Part shown: piece by piece, positions 8,925-17,804 of the stretch
Layout: every line of letters starts with the position of its first letter
Numbering within the stretch: position 1 is the first letter of the stretch
NCBI GenBank assembly: GCA_963661535.1
Contig: CAVLCC010000002.1
Location: 6,829 to 70,828 of the forward strand
Length of the DNA stretch: 64,000 nucleotides
Reading direction: 5' to 3'
DNA from: CAVLCC01 sp963661535
GTDB lineage: Bacteria > Actinomycetota > Coriobacteriia > Coriobacteriales > CADBOM01
Program-made: the position numbers and the translations under genes
Notes under the pieces: model-generated
What the model was told of the DNA's origin: nothing
The model's database searches: none
The model's input: the letters and a program-made list of their open reading frames with translations, nothing else

Positions 8925-10496
8925 TTAATTCTCGGAAGTTGCTCTAAATTGAGACTTAAACGAAGTTAGAGCCTCATCGAGCTGCTTCTTAATGTCGTCG
9001 GTCAGAGTCTTCTGCTCAACAATTGCTTGTCCAATTTCTGGATGCACGTTGCGCATATACTCCCTCATCTCCTCGCGGAACCTTACAACGTCGCTAACAG
9101 GAATATCGTCCATATATCCGCCGTTGCCAGCATAAATAGACATAACCTGTTCTTCAACTGGCATTGGAACGTAGCGCTTTTGTTTCAAAAGCTCAGTCAT
9201 TCTCTCGCCTCGATTTAGCTGATCTTGTGTAGCTTTATCAAGGTCGCTGCCAAATTGTGCAAACGCTTGCATCTCACGATAAGCCGCAAGGTCTAGACGG
9301 AGGTTACCGGCAACCTGCTTCATAGCTTTAATCTGAGCGCTTCCTCCAACTCTCGACACCGAAATACCAGCGTTAATAGCTGGACGTTGTCCTTGGAAGA
9401 AGAGGTCTGTCTGCAAGAATATTTGTCCATCTGTGATCGAAATCACGTTTGTTGGAATGTATGCAGAAACGTCGCCTGCCTGCGTTTCGATGATAGGAAG
9501 TGCGGTTAGAGAACCTGCTCCGTTTTCATCTGAAAGCTTAACAGCACGCTCCAAAAGCCTGCTGTGCAGGTAGAAGATGTCTCCAGGATAAGCCTCGCGT
9601 CCAGGTGGGCGACGAAGTGTTAGTGACATCTGCCTGTATGCTGTAGCCTGCTTTGACAAATCGTCATAGATGCACAAAACGTGGCGTCCATGATTATTTG
9701 CATTTGCTGGCTTGCCATCAGCACCTGTATACATAAAGTGTTCGCCCATTGCAGCACCAGCCATAGGTGCAATATATTGCAAAGGAGCTGGGTCTGAAGC
9801 TGTTGCTGTAACAACAATTGTGTAGTCCATAGCTCCAAACTTATCTAATGTCTCAACAATCGAAGCAACTGTTGAAGCCTTTTGACCAATGGCAACATAA
9901 ACGCAAATCATATCTTTGCCTTTTTGGTTAATGATTGCGTCTACTGCAATGGCAGTTTTGCCAGTTGCACGGTCGCCAATGATTAGCTCACGTTGTCCAC
10001 GTCCAATAGGGATCATGGAGTCGATTGCCAAAAGACCAGTTTGAACAGGTTCATTAACTGGCTGACGCTCTACAACGCCAGGAGCCCTAAACTCAACTGG
10101 GCGATACTCATCAGCTTCAATTGGACCTTTATCATCTAGCGGTATACCAAGCGGATTAACGATACGTCCAACCAAAGCTTCTCCAGTTGGTACCTCAATA
10201 ATCTTGCCGGTGGTTCTCACCTCATCGTTCTCTTTAATTAGGGTAACGTTACCCAAAAGAACCGCTCCGACTTCGTGCTCCTCAAGATTTTGAACAAGAC
10301 CAGCCACTTTTTGACCATCCTCATTCACAAACTCCAAAAGCTCGCCTGCCATTGCGTTTTGCAAACCATCGATGCGAGCAATACCGTCTCCAATTTGAAT
10401 TACGGTACCAACTTCTCTTGACTCCACACTGGAGCTGAGTTCGTCGAGCTGCTTGCGCAGTGCCTCGTCGATAGCACTTGCGGTGATTTCTACCAT
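8925..10496 (-). CDS. atpA: F1Fo ATP synthase alpha subunit
   Basis: The non-catalytic nucleotide-binding subunit of F1, 523 residues. The P-loop GDRATGKT and the signature PAINAGISVSRVGG are present, with the DELSSSVE-type N-terminal helix that contacts delta. The ATG follows directly on the atpH stop (TAA-ATG), so translation is probably coupled. Confidence 0.97.
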   Translation of the reverse strand: MVEITASAIDEALRKQLDELSSSVESREVGTVIQIGDGIARIDGLQNAMAGELLEFVNEDGQKVAGLVQNLEEHEVGAVLLGNVTLIKENDEVRTTGKIIEVPTGEALVGRIVNPLGIPLDDKGPIEADEYRPVEFRAPGVVERQPVNEPVQTGLLAIDSMIPIGRGQRELIIGDRATGKTAIAVDAIINQKGKDMICVYVAIGQKASTVASIVETLDKFGAMDYTIVVTATASDPAPLQYIAPMAGAAMGEHFMYTGADGKPANANNHGRHVLCIYDDLSKQATAYRQMSLTLRRPPGREAYPGDIFYLHSRLLERAVKLSDENGAGSLTALPIIETQAGDVSAYIPTNVISITDGQIFLQTDLFFQGQRPAINAGISVSRVGGSAQIKAMKQVAGNLRLDLAAYREMQAFAQFGSDLDKATQDQLNRGERMTELLKQKRYVPMPVEEQVMSIYAGNGGYMDDIPVSDVVRFREEMREYMRNVHPEIGQAIVEQKTLTDDIKKQLDEALTSFKSQFRATSEN

Positions 10497-11069
10497 TTAC
10501 CTCTCACCTCCAGTAGATGTACTCGTTAGAGCCTCTCTTGCAACTTCGAGCTGTGAAGCAATGCTTGCATCAACTCTCCATCCATGAGCGCTCATTGTTA
10601 TTCCTCCAATAATCTTTGGGTCGATATGCTCTCTAATAATTGCATCCGTACCAAAGTCACTCTTGAGCTTCTTTCTAATAACATCTCTCAAGTGGTCGTC
10701 AAGTTCAACGACTGTAACCACATCAACAATTACAGCATTGAGCTCTTTTTCGGCCAACTCAGTATATGCTTCAGAAATACGGCTAACGAGGGGAATGTCA
10801 CCACGCACGGCCATAGTGACCACGATGGGTCGGATGTCGCCGTCGATGGTCTCAAACACTTTTGTGGCAAGTTTGATTCTAACCGACTCTTCATCAGTAT
10901 CCTCAGCAAATGCAATAGCCATTTTTTTATTTACATAATAGGCGTGCACTAACTCACGGAGCTGAGTGTCGAACATTATAATCTTATCTCTATCACCCTT
11001 GGCACATTCTAAAATGCTCTGGGAATAAAGCTTAACTTTGCCACTTTCGATGTTGCGATCAGCCGACAT
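10497..11069 (-). CDS. atpH: F1Fo ATP synthase delta subunit
   Basis: Connects F1 to the b-subunit stator. The ATG at 11069 (MSADRNIESGKVKLYSQ) gives 190 residues and is preferred over the longest reading from 11105. It follows GAGGAGG and overlaps the atpF end by only 11 bases instead of 47. The C-terminal part shows the conserved IDPKIIGGITM-type element that binds the stator. Confidence 0.93.
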   Translation of the reverse strand: MSADRNIESGKVKLYSQSILECAKGDRDKIIMFDTQLRELVHAYYVNKKMAIAFAEDTDEESVRIKLATKVFETIDGDIRPIVVTMAVRGDIPLVSRISEAYTELAEKELNAVIVDVVTVVELDDHLRDVIRKKLKSDFGTDAIIREHIDPKIIGGITMSAHGWRVDASIASQLEVAREALTSTSTGGER

Positions 11070-11667
11070 TGAGACTACCTGCCTCCTCAACATAGCGTTC
11101 CACAATCTTGCGGTGTTCCTCGTCGCTCAAATCTTTGCCAATAAGCTTTGAAGCTACGGCAATAGAAATGTCTGCAACAGACTTTTGAAGCTCAGCAGCT
11201 GCTACCTGGCGATTGTTTTCAATTACCACATTAGCTTTGTCGAGAATAGCTTGTGCTTGCTCATGCGCATCTGTTTGTATTTTGCTACTCTGTGCTTGAG
11301 CAGACTTTTTAGCATCCTCAACAATTTGTGCTGCCTCGGTTTTTGCACCCTCTAGCTCTTGTTCGCTTTGTGCTTTGAGTTTAGATGCTTCAACCTTGCT
11401 TTCTTCGGCGCTCTGTAGGTTGTCTTTAATCATGTTTGCGCGTTTGTCTATCATTCCCATAACGGTTGGGTAGGCAAACTTAGCAAACACCACCCACAGC
11501 AGCAAAAACGCAATTAACATGGGGATAAATTCCACCATATTTGGGATGAGCAAGTCGAGTCCGCTATGCTCCTCCTCAGCCAAAGCCAAGGCAGGGACAC
11601 CCAGCGTCATCATCGTGCCCAAGACACCGACCTTAAGGGCTTTTCCTGCGAATCTCTCGTATCTCAC
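11059..11667 (-). CDS. atpF: F1Fo ATP synthase b subunit with signal-peptide-like N-terminus
   Basis: The 202-residue stator stalk. The membrane helix lies at about residues 46-68 (FIPMLIAFLLLWVVFAKFAYPTV) and is followed by the long Ala/Glu/Gln-rich coiled coil that reaches F1. In front of the helix is an extra 32-residue segment with a basic start, a hydrophobic core and an ALALAEEE junction, which looks like a cleavable signal peptide. This extension is absent from the E. coli-type b subunit. It overlaps atpH by 11 bases. Confidence 0.93.
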   Translation of the reverse strand: MRYERFAGKALKVGVLGTMMTLGVPALALAEEEHSGLDLLIPNMVEFIPMLIAFLLLWVVFAKFAYPTVMGMIDKRANMIKDNLQSAEESKVEASKLKAQSEQELEGAKTEAAQIVEDAKKSAQAQSSKIQTDAHEQAQAILDKANVVIENNRQVAAAELQKSVADISIAVASKLIGKDLSDEEHRKIVERYVEEAGSLNVG

Positions 11668-11718
11668 CTTATTACCTCCAGATTGCCACTTTAAATAAAA
11701 TCTTGTTAGGCAACCAAA

Positions 11719-11910
11719 CTAAGAAATGAGCGCGAGCACGAAACCTAGAAGTGCCAACGCCTCGCAGAAAGCTGCGCCAAGAATAAACACGGTAAATAGA
11801 CGTCCTTGAACCTCAGGCTGACGTGCAATACCGCCTGCAACTCCGTAGGCTCCTAAGCCAATACCTAGAGCTGCACCCACAACTGCAATAGCATATCCAA
11901 TAACTGACAC
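11719..11910 (-). CDS. atpE: F1Fo ATP synthase c subunit (short, GTG start)
   Basis: The proteolipid of the rotor ring. Start GTG 11910 is chosen because a perfect AGGAGG lies four bases upstream; a longer reading to 12003 adds a basic tail unlike any c subunit. This gives 63 residues in two membrane helices, shorter than the usual 70-85. The loop carries R30-Q31-P32, and the ion-binding carboxylate is Glu50 in helix 2. Helix 1 lacks the Gln, and the residue after Glu50 is Ala, so the Na+-binding signature (Gln, then Glu-Ser/Thr) is absent. Proton coupling is inferred. Confidence 0.92.
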   Translation of the reverse strand: MSVIGYAIAVVGAALGIGLGAYGVAGGIARQPEVQGRLFTVFILGAAFCEALALLGFVLALIS

Positions 11911-12028
11911 GATTCCTCCTAATGACTCCGGTCGCCTTTCCTTTTTAGGCGAGCCTTGCCTTATACTTCCAAAGCCACAAATCAACTTTTGATTATGCAG
12001 CAATGTAACCTTACTTTGTTAGTGCGCT

Positions 12029-12811
12029 TTAGTGTCCTGCCGCCAAATTAATATACACGGCTGAAAGCAGTGTAAATACATATGCCTGAACACAAGCTAC
12101 CAACATCTCCATGCAATACATTGCAAGCAGAAGAATAATCCAAGCAACACTTGGAAGAGCTCCTGCAAATGTAGCTGCAGTCATATTTTGTAAGAAAGGC
12201 ACAGTAAATACTGTTGCCAAAATTGCGAATGCACCCATTGCAAGGTGACCAGCAAACATGTTGCCAAAAAGTCGAACTGCGAGAGTAACAATTCTTAAAA
12301 ATGTTGAAAATACCTCAATTACCCAAAGCAAAATTGCCAACGGGAAAACTAAACCTTGAGGTGCAAATGATTTTATGTATCCCCAAAACCCTTGACGTTT
12401 AAAGCCGTATGCCATGAAGTATACAAACGAGATAACAGCTAGTGCACCTGTAACACCCATACAACCTGTTGCTACGGATACACCAGGAATTAGACCAATT
12501 AGGTTAGCTGTAAGAATGAAGAACAACACAGTCATAATAAATGGCATGTGCTTATCTGCATCAGGGCCAATTACGTTATAGCCAATGTCTTGACGCAACC
12601 ACTCCATTAAGTGATCAATGCCTCCAGCAAAAAACCCTTTTGGAATTAGCTGAACCTTTTTAGCAGCATATACAACTACTACTAAACACACGATAGCGGA
12701 GATAATTAGCCATACCGTATACTGGCTCATAAATGGAGTAACGTAGGCAGTATATTTACCATCTACCATCTCGCTCATGTGGTGCGAGAACTCTTGCATC
12801 GTTTCTTCCAT
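12029..12811 (-). CDS. atpB: F1Fo ATP synthase a subunit
   Basis: The stator channel subunit, about six membrane helices. Start ATG 12811 (MEETMQEFSHHMSE) is chosen behind GGAAGGA, giving 260 residues; the longer reading to 12928 would overlap the upstream gene. The essential Arg is present in the AVRLFGNMFAGH motif. The C-terminal helix ends VFTLLSAVYINLAAGH, as in the family. Confidence 0.95.
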   Translation of the reverse strand: MEETMQEFSHHMSEMVDGKYTAYVTPFMSQYTVWLIISAIVCLVVVVYAAKKVQLIPKGFFAGGIDHLMEWLRQDIGYNVIGPDADKHMPFIMTVLFFILTANLIGLIPGVSVATGCMGVTGALAVISFVYFMAYGFKRQGFWGYIKSFAPQGLVFPLAILLWVIEVFSTFLRIVTLAVRLFGNMFAGHLAMGAFAILATVFTVPFLQNMTAATFAGALPSVAWIILLLAMYCMEMLVACVQAYVFTLLSAVYINLAAGH

Positions 12812-12872
12812 GAATACATATCCTTCCGCAAACAAATATTGTTCTTTGTTGCATTGTTTTTTGCTAGCTAAA

Positions 12873-13178
12873 CTAACTAAGCAACTCTTTGGCTGCATAT
12901 ATAACAATACAACCAACAAAAGTAGCAATTTGTGCTATCGAAAAGGGGATGATATTGTCTGGATTTGCAACCTTGCAAATAACAATTGCCCCAGACATGA
13001 CCAGAAACGAAATCATGACCATTGCTAATAGAAGACCTAAAGAGGGATCTTTGCCTTTTTGTCTAATGCGTCTTGCAATTCTTCTATTAAAAAGTAATGG
13101 CAAGCCACAACAAAGCCCTACTGCAATTGCCACAATAACGAACAAGTCACCACCCCATAAGACAGCTGAAGTATTCAA
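12873..13178 (-). CDS. atpI: AtpI-like membrane protein, first gene of the atp operon
   Basis: A 101-residue protein with three or four hydrophobic segments and a basic loop (RRIARRIRQKGKDP). Its position immediately upstream of atpB and its size match ATP synthase subunit I, an assembly or magnesium-supply factor. Sequence similarity in this family is weak, so the call rests mainly on position and topology. Confidence 0.65.
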   Translation of the reverse strand: MNTSAVLWGGDLFVIVAIAVGLCCGLPLLFNRRIARRIRQKGKDPSLGLLLAMVMISFLVMSGAIVICKVANPDNIIPFSIAQIATFVGCIVIYAAKELLS

Positions 13179-13646
13179 TTTAAGATAACTCTTTTAATAC
13201 TTATGCTTGAAGCCTCTTTGTTTAAGCTCACTCAAACGCTCTAAGCAAATTAAAACTGCCTACTTTTGTTCTTGTTCAACGAACACTCATGCTTTGCATT
13301 TGTTTTGTGTGTCTTAGACTGTCTCCACAACCATCTAATTTTGCTGACTCACAAAGTTTGTTTTAATCATTTTAAAACGCCAAAATGCAAACCACAAATT
13401 TTCGTTTCATGAAACTATAGAACTAAATTTTAAAAAATGTAGACATAAAATTCTTAAATTTAAGTTAATGTGCAAAACTAATTGCTAGACGGCCATAATA
13501 GGGCAAATTTTAAACATGCTCAAGAGTTAATATTTGGCCGCTCAGACCGCATATAATCCCCTGCTAAACAGTGGGATTTAGTGGTGAAACATTCACCTTT
13601 TCTTTGTATAGATTAGAAGTTGATTTTGTTGTTCACTTGTGCGTAT
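13179..13646. other. Gene-free leader region of the atp operon
   Basis: 468 bases without a convincing gene. It contains a good minus-strand promoter (13495-13523), a small hairpin GGTGAA-ACA-TTCACC at 13583-13597 followed by TTTTCTTT on the plus strand, and an imperfect hairpin at 13556-13577. The predicted atpI leader would be about 300 nt. Confidence 0.5.
13495..13523 (-). promoter_or_regulatory. Putative atp operon promoter
   Basis: On the minus strand, -35 TTGAGC (13518-13523) and -10 TATTAT (13495-13500) are separated by 17 bases. It is the best sigma-70-like match in the region upstream of atpI. Confidence 0.5.
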
Positions 13647-14120
13647 TTAAGACATATTTGCAGGCATGTGAACGAGCTCTATTCCAGCCTCTTTAATCAT
13701 TTGTTCCGAGAGTTCGTCTGGATAAGAATTCTCATAAATTATTTTCTCTACACCTGCGTTAATCAAAATCTTTGCGCATACAATACAAGGTTGATTTGTG
13801 CAATATACAGTTGCCCCGTCTATTGGAACGCCATATCTTGCAGCTTGAATTACTGCATTTTGCTCCGCGTGCGCTCCCCTGCATAGCTCATGCTTTTGTC
13901 CAGATGGAATGCCTAACTCCTCACGCAAGCACCCTGTTGTTAAACAATGATTGAGCCCAGATGGAGCTCCATTATATCCCGTTGCAAGTATTCTTTTGTC
14001 TTTAACAATAATTGCGCCTACGTGTCGACGTATACAAGTAGAACGATCTGCCACGTCGCGTGTTATTGTTTGGAAATACTCGTCCCAGCTTGGACGGCTA
14101 AACGTTTTTAAATCTGACAT
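13647..14120 (-). CDS. comEB: Deoxycytidylate deaminase (ComEB-type)
   Basis: Deaminates dCMP to dUMP for dTTP synthesis; a zinc enzyme of the cytidine deaminase fold. The 157-residue protein has the zinc ligands and proton shuttle in H84-A85-E86 and P111-C112-IV-C115. The extra Cys/His-rich stretch around residues 59-80 matches dCMP deaminases rather than tRNA or cytidine deaminases. AGAAAGG precedes the ATG. It is the last gene of the prfA-prmC-tsaC-rpiB-comEB run. Confidence 0.92.
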   Translation of the reverse strand: MSDLKTFSRPSWDEYFQTITRDVADRSTCIRRHVGAIIVKDKRILATGYNGAPSGLNHCLTTGCLREELGIPSGQKHELCRGAHAEQNAVIQAARYGVPIDGATVYCTNQPCIVCAKILINAGVEKIIYENSYPDELSEQMIKEAGIELVHMPANMS

Positions 14121-14256
14121 ATTTAGACCTTTCTCAAATGTTTTGGTTTTGTGATGCTCATAGTTTTTTTAAAGGCTTTGTTTGTGCTTGCAAACATTTG
14201 CGCAGACGCGCAATTATACGCTTGCAAATTTCTCATTTTTTGATTGCAGCGATTTT

Positions 14257-14700
14257 TTATTTCTCTTCCTCGATTGCCTCTATTTTTGCTAGACGCTCTA
14301 AATGGCGTCCTCCCTCAAAATTTGCACCCAAAAACTCACTGATAATTTGCTTATTGGTTTGTTCATCTACAAATCTCGCTGATAACGTGAGCACATTTGC
14401 ATTGTTGTGCTGCCTAGCAAGTGGTGCAACTCGTGGAAGAGTAACGTTAGCAGCTCTTATGCCTGCAAATTTGTTAGCGGCAATGCACATTCCTATTCCG
14501 GTGCCACACACTAAAATGCCTAGGTCTGACTCGCCATTTTTTATAGACTCGCAAACTTTGCGTGCAAAGTCGGGGTAATCGACTCTGTCTGCGCTGTGCG
14601 TCCCTAGATTTAAGACCTCGTGCCCCATGCTTTCCACAAATTTGGCTAGGTTGTCTTTCATCTGAACATCTGCATGGTCGCCTGCCACTGCTATTCGCAT
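14257..14700 (-). CDS. rpiB: Ribose-5-phosphate isomerase B
   Basis: Interconverts ribose 5-phosphate and ribulose 5-phosphate in the pentose phosphate pathway. The 147-residue length is typical. It shows the N-terminal GDHA motif (residues 7-10) and the active-site C65-G-T-G-I-G loop, followed by A-A-N-K. GAAAGG lies upstream of the ATG. It could also act on allose 6-phosphate, as some RpiB proteins do. Confidence 0.95.
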   Translation of the reverse strand: MRIAVAGDHADVQMKDNLAKFVESMGHEVLNLGTHSADRVDYPDFARKVCESIKNGESDLGILVCGTGIGMCIAANKFAGIRAANVTLPRVAPLARQHNNANVLTLSARFVDEQTNKQIISEFLGANFEGGRHLERLAKIEAIEEEK

Positions 14701-14853
14701 ATGTGCATCCTTTCTGTTTTAAGTTTGGGGTTTATATGAATAAGCCCGTTGAAATGTATGTTGAAATTTATCAAAAAAATTATCAATGCTTACCGAGGTT
14801 TGTCAAATTAACGCTTGCCTAGGTCTTAAACCTCGATCTTCAAATCAAAAATC

Positions 14854-15501
14854 TCAAGCCTCAACAAAACTCATAATCTGAGCTTTGGTGATAGCTCCCT
14901 CACGCACAACTTTGGGTTTACCTCCCGTGCATATAACCACAGTTGATGGCACACCATCTTTTATTGCCCCACCGTCCAAAACAACCGAAACCATCTTACA
15001 AATTTCTGGATCTAAATTTGCCGAGTTATTAACAGCATCTCTACCACTAATATTGGCACTAGTTGTTGCTATTGGCGATGACAACTCGTGCATTAGCGAC
15101 AAAGCAACCGGACTATTGGGGGCTCGAAGCGCAATTGTTGAACCGTCCCCCATAAATGCATTTGGAACCGTGGGTGCAGCATCAACAACCAAAGTGAGAG
15201 GCCCTGGCCAAAGTTTTGTTGCCATCTCCAAACAATATGGCTGCAAGTTTTTTGCGTAATATTTGAGGTCGCTAACTCCTAAGACAAGCCAAGGAATTGC
15301 CTTGGAGAGGTCTCGTTGTTTGATTTGAAAGAGCTTGCTTGGATTAGACTTATCTTGAGCTGCAACACCAACTCCGTATACTGTGTCGGTTGGAAAGATG
15401 ATGGCTTGTCCGTCATTTAGATACTTTGCAGCATGCACGATGGTTTTTTTATCTGGATCCGCAAGGTCTATTTGCAACACCTTTGCCTGCTGGTCAATCA
15501 T
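14854..15501 (-). CDS. tsaC: L-threonylcarbamoyladenylate synthase (TsaC/Sua5/YwlC)
   Basis: Makes threonylcarbamoyl-AMP from threonine, bicarbonate and ATP for the t6A37 modification of tRNA. The YrdC domain shows FPTDTVYGVG, KQRDLSKAIPWL and SANISG. The start at 15501 is deduced from AGGAG six bases upstream and from an ATGA overlap with the prmC stop. A longer reading from 15507 would place the ATG directly on the ribosome site. 215 residues, without the C-terminal Sua5 domain. Confidence 0.93.
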   Translation of the reverse strand: MIDQQAKVLQIDLADPDKKTIVHAAKYLNDGQAIIFPTDTVYGVGVAAQDKSNPSKLFQIKQRDLSKAIPWLVLGVSDLKYYAKNLQPYCLEMATKLWPGPLTLVVDAAPTVPNAFMGDGSTIALRAPNSPVALSLMHELSSPIATTSANISGRDAVNNSANLDPEICKMVSVVLDGGAIKDGVPSTVVICTGGKPKVVREGAITKAQIMSFVEA

Positions 15502-16571
15502 GAGCATCTCCTAGCTTCGATAATTCTATTGCGACCTGCTAGGTCTCGCACAATTTTAATGTTGCTAAAAACAACATCTTTGCAATTTGCGCAGATATCG
15601 CAAGCTTGCTCAAGCGTATCCTCGTCAAGCTCACAAATTAAAAATCCGCCTGCCTTGAGGTGCACTGAACACCCTTCTACAATTTGTCTAAATATGTCTA
15701 GTCCGTCTGGACCACCATCTAGAGCCTCCATTGGTTCAAAATCCACAACTTCTCGCGGCATATTTGCAATTTTTGCAGTTGGAATATAGGGAGGATTGGA
15801 GAGAACCATATTAAACTTTTGATCACCCAGTGGATCAAACAAGCTGCCCTGTTTAACGCTTACCCTGTCGCTAACGCCAAGTAAGTGCGCGTTTTTTTGA
15901 GTAAGTTCTACTGCTTCTTGAGAGATATCGGTTGCAAAGACTTGCGCATACTCACATTCAGATGCAACAGAAACAGCGATGGTTCCACTTCCACAGCAAA
16001 GGTCTGCGATTTGCAAGAAATTTTGTGTAGATGCTGGCGGGGATGCGCTTAAGGAGGCTTGCATTGACTCATTGCGATTTTGTTGATCACTTGCATTGCC
16101 GCACTTGCTTTGCTCCTGCTCTCCTGGACTCGAGCTTTCACCATCGCGCTCACTCAATAAAACCTTTGCTGCGCACAGTGCCCTGTCTACCAAAACTTCT
16201 GTCTCAGGACGCGGAATAAAAACACCCTGTCTACATTCCAGATCTGCATATCTAAAGGGTGCTTTTTTGCAAATATACTGAAGCGGCTCACCTTTTGCGC
16301 GTCTTTTTAGCGCATCTGTGAGCCCTAAAAGTTCGCTTTCTTCAAGCTCCCTATTTGAAAAAGCCACAATATCTGTAGGAGATATATCTAACAGATACCA
16401 CATAATAAGCTTCACATTTTGCTGTGCGTCCTCTATGTTTTCACTCTCAAGATAAAGCGAAGCATTTTTATAAACATCAGATACAGAGCGCAAGTTTTTT
16501 ATGAAGCTCAAATATGACGGTTCCGATTGTGTGTTCGCATCAGCGCTCATTTTATTGCAACTAGACTGCAT
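15498..16571 (-). CDS. prmC: Release-factor glutamine methyltransferase PrmC with an internal insertion
   Basis: Methylates the Gln of the GGQ motif of release factors; it follows its substrate gene prfA directly, overlapping it by 11 bases. It has an N-terminal helical domain, R121-PETE, a SAM-binding motif (DLCCGSGTIAVS, about 190-201) and the catalytic N259-PPY. At 357 residues it is about 70 longer than usual. Residues about 141-184 form a polar Ser/Glu/Gln-rich insertion between RPETEVLVD and the SAM domain. An internal ATG at 16550 is an alternative start. Confidence 0.93.
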   Translation of the reverse strand: MQSSCNKMSADANTQSEPSYLSFIKNLRSVSDVYKNASLYLESENIEDAQQNVKLIMWYLLDISPTDIVAFSNRELEESELLGLTDALKRRAKGEPLQYICKKAPFRYADLECRQGVFIPRPETEVLVDRALCAAKVLLSERDGESSSPGEQEQSKCGNASDQQNRNESMQASLSASPPASTQNFLQIADLCCGSGTIAVSVASECEYAQVFATDISQEAVELTQKNAHLLGVSDRVSVKQGSLFDPLGDQKFNMVLSNPPYIPTAKIANMPREVVDFEPMEALDGGPDGLDIFRQIVEGCSVHLKAGGFLICELDEDTLEQACDICANCKDVVFSNIKIVRDLAGRNRIIEARRCS

Positions 16572-17637
16572 CTTCTAGACGCTTTGCGCGGTCTGCTGCA
16601 ACCAAAGCAGTAATCAACTCTTCCAATCCACTGCTGCCCTGACCTAGCAAAACTCCATTATAAGAACCATTGTATCCAATGCGATGGTCTGTTACGCGAT
16701 CTTGCGGAGCGTTGTATGTGCGGATTTTTTCTGCTCTGTCTCCCGAGCCAATTTGGCTTCGTCTCTCTGCGCCGATAGCAGCTTGTTGTTCTGCAAGCAT
16801 TTTGTCATAAATTCTTGCACGCAACATTTGCATGGCAACTGCCCTGTTTTGCAGCTGCGACTTTTGGTCTTGAGACTGCGCAACAATGCCGGTTGGGAGG
16901 TGAGTAATTCTTACAGCTGAGTCTGTGGTATTAACGCACTGTCCGCCTGGGCCACTTGCGCGATAAACGTCAACGCGAATATCGTTTTGCTCAATCTCGA
17001 CCTCAACATCGTCCACCTCAGGAAGCACTGCAACAGTTGCTGTAGAAGTATGAATTCTGCCCTGCGACTCAGTTTTTGGAACACGCTGAACGCGATGCAC
17101 GCCGCTTTCAAATTTCATAATCGAATAAACTTTGTCGCCCGAGATTTTAAACGAAATCTCCTTGTATCCACCCGCATCTGATGGAGATGTGTCTAGCACC
17201 TCTGTTTTCCAACCTTGATGGTCGGCAAAACTGCTATACATCTTGAAGAGGTCTCCAGCAAAAATAGCTGCCTCATCGCCGCCAGCACCTGCCCTAATTT
17301 CAACAATGATATCTTTGTCATCGTTCGGATCTGCCGGAAGCAACATGATCTTAATATCGTCTTCAAGCTCAGCTAGACTCTTTTCGTTCTCAGCAATTTC
17401 TTCTTGAGCCATTGCTTTCATATCTGGGTCATTTTCTGTTTTGAGCAACTCTTTGGCATATTCAATCTCGTCTAATGCATGTATATACTCTTGCGCTTTT
17501 TTTGCCAAAGGTGCCTGATTTGAATGCTCTTTAGCCACACGTGCATACTCTTTTTGATTAGAGACAACACTCGGATCGCCAAGTCTGCCCTCAAGTTCCT
17601 CATATGCTTTTATGATTTTTTTGAGTTTATCTCGCAT
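16561..17637 (-). CDS. prfA: Peptide chain release factor 1
   Basis: Recognises UAA and UAG stop codons and triggers peptide release. 358 residues. The GGQ motif is at residues 231-233 in GPGGQCVN, and the codon-recognition tripeptide is PKT (187-189) in the RVPKTESQGR context typical of RF1. GGAG precedes the ATG. It is the first gene of a run through prmC, tsaC, rpiB and comEB. Confidence 0.97.
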   Translation of the reverse strand: MRDKLKKIIKAYEELEGRLGDPSVVSNQKEYARVAKEHSNQAPLAKKAQEYIHALDEIEYAKELLKTENDPDMKAMAQEEIAENEKSLAELEDDIKIMLLPADPNDDKDIIVEIRAGAGGDEAAIFAGDLFKMYSSFADHQGWKTEVLDTSPSDAGGYKEISFKISGDKVYSIMKFESGVHRVQRVPKTESQGRIHTSTATVAVLPEVDDVEVEIEQNDIRVDVYRASGPGGQCVNTTDSAVRITHLPTGIVAQSQDQKSQLQNRAVAMQMLRARIYDKMLAEQQAAIGAERRSQIGSGDRAEKIRTYNAPQDRVTDHRIGYNGSYNGVLLGQGSSGLEELITALVAADRAKRLEDAV

Positions 17638-17804
17638 ATTTAACTGCTCCTACTGATTTAAAACAAACATTTTGATAATATCACACACGCAAGTTTGAGT
17701 TGGTTGCAATTGCATAAACGCAAGGTGTGCGCAAGTATGCAAGTGTAATGCGCAATAGTTAGCTAGGTTATAATGCTTTTTATTGTTGGTCGAGGCCTCT
17801 TGGC

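Noticed and set aside
14198..14213. Hairpin TTGCGC/GCGCAA downstream of rpiB as terminator
   Set aside because: Only six base pairs and no U-tract on the minus strand; not supported as a terminator.
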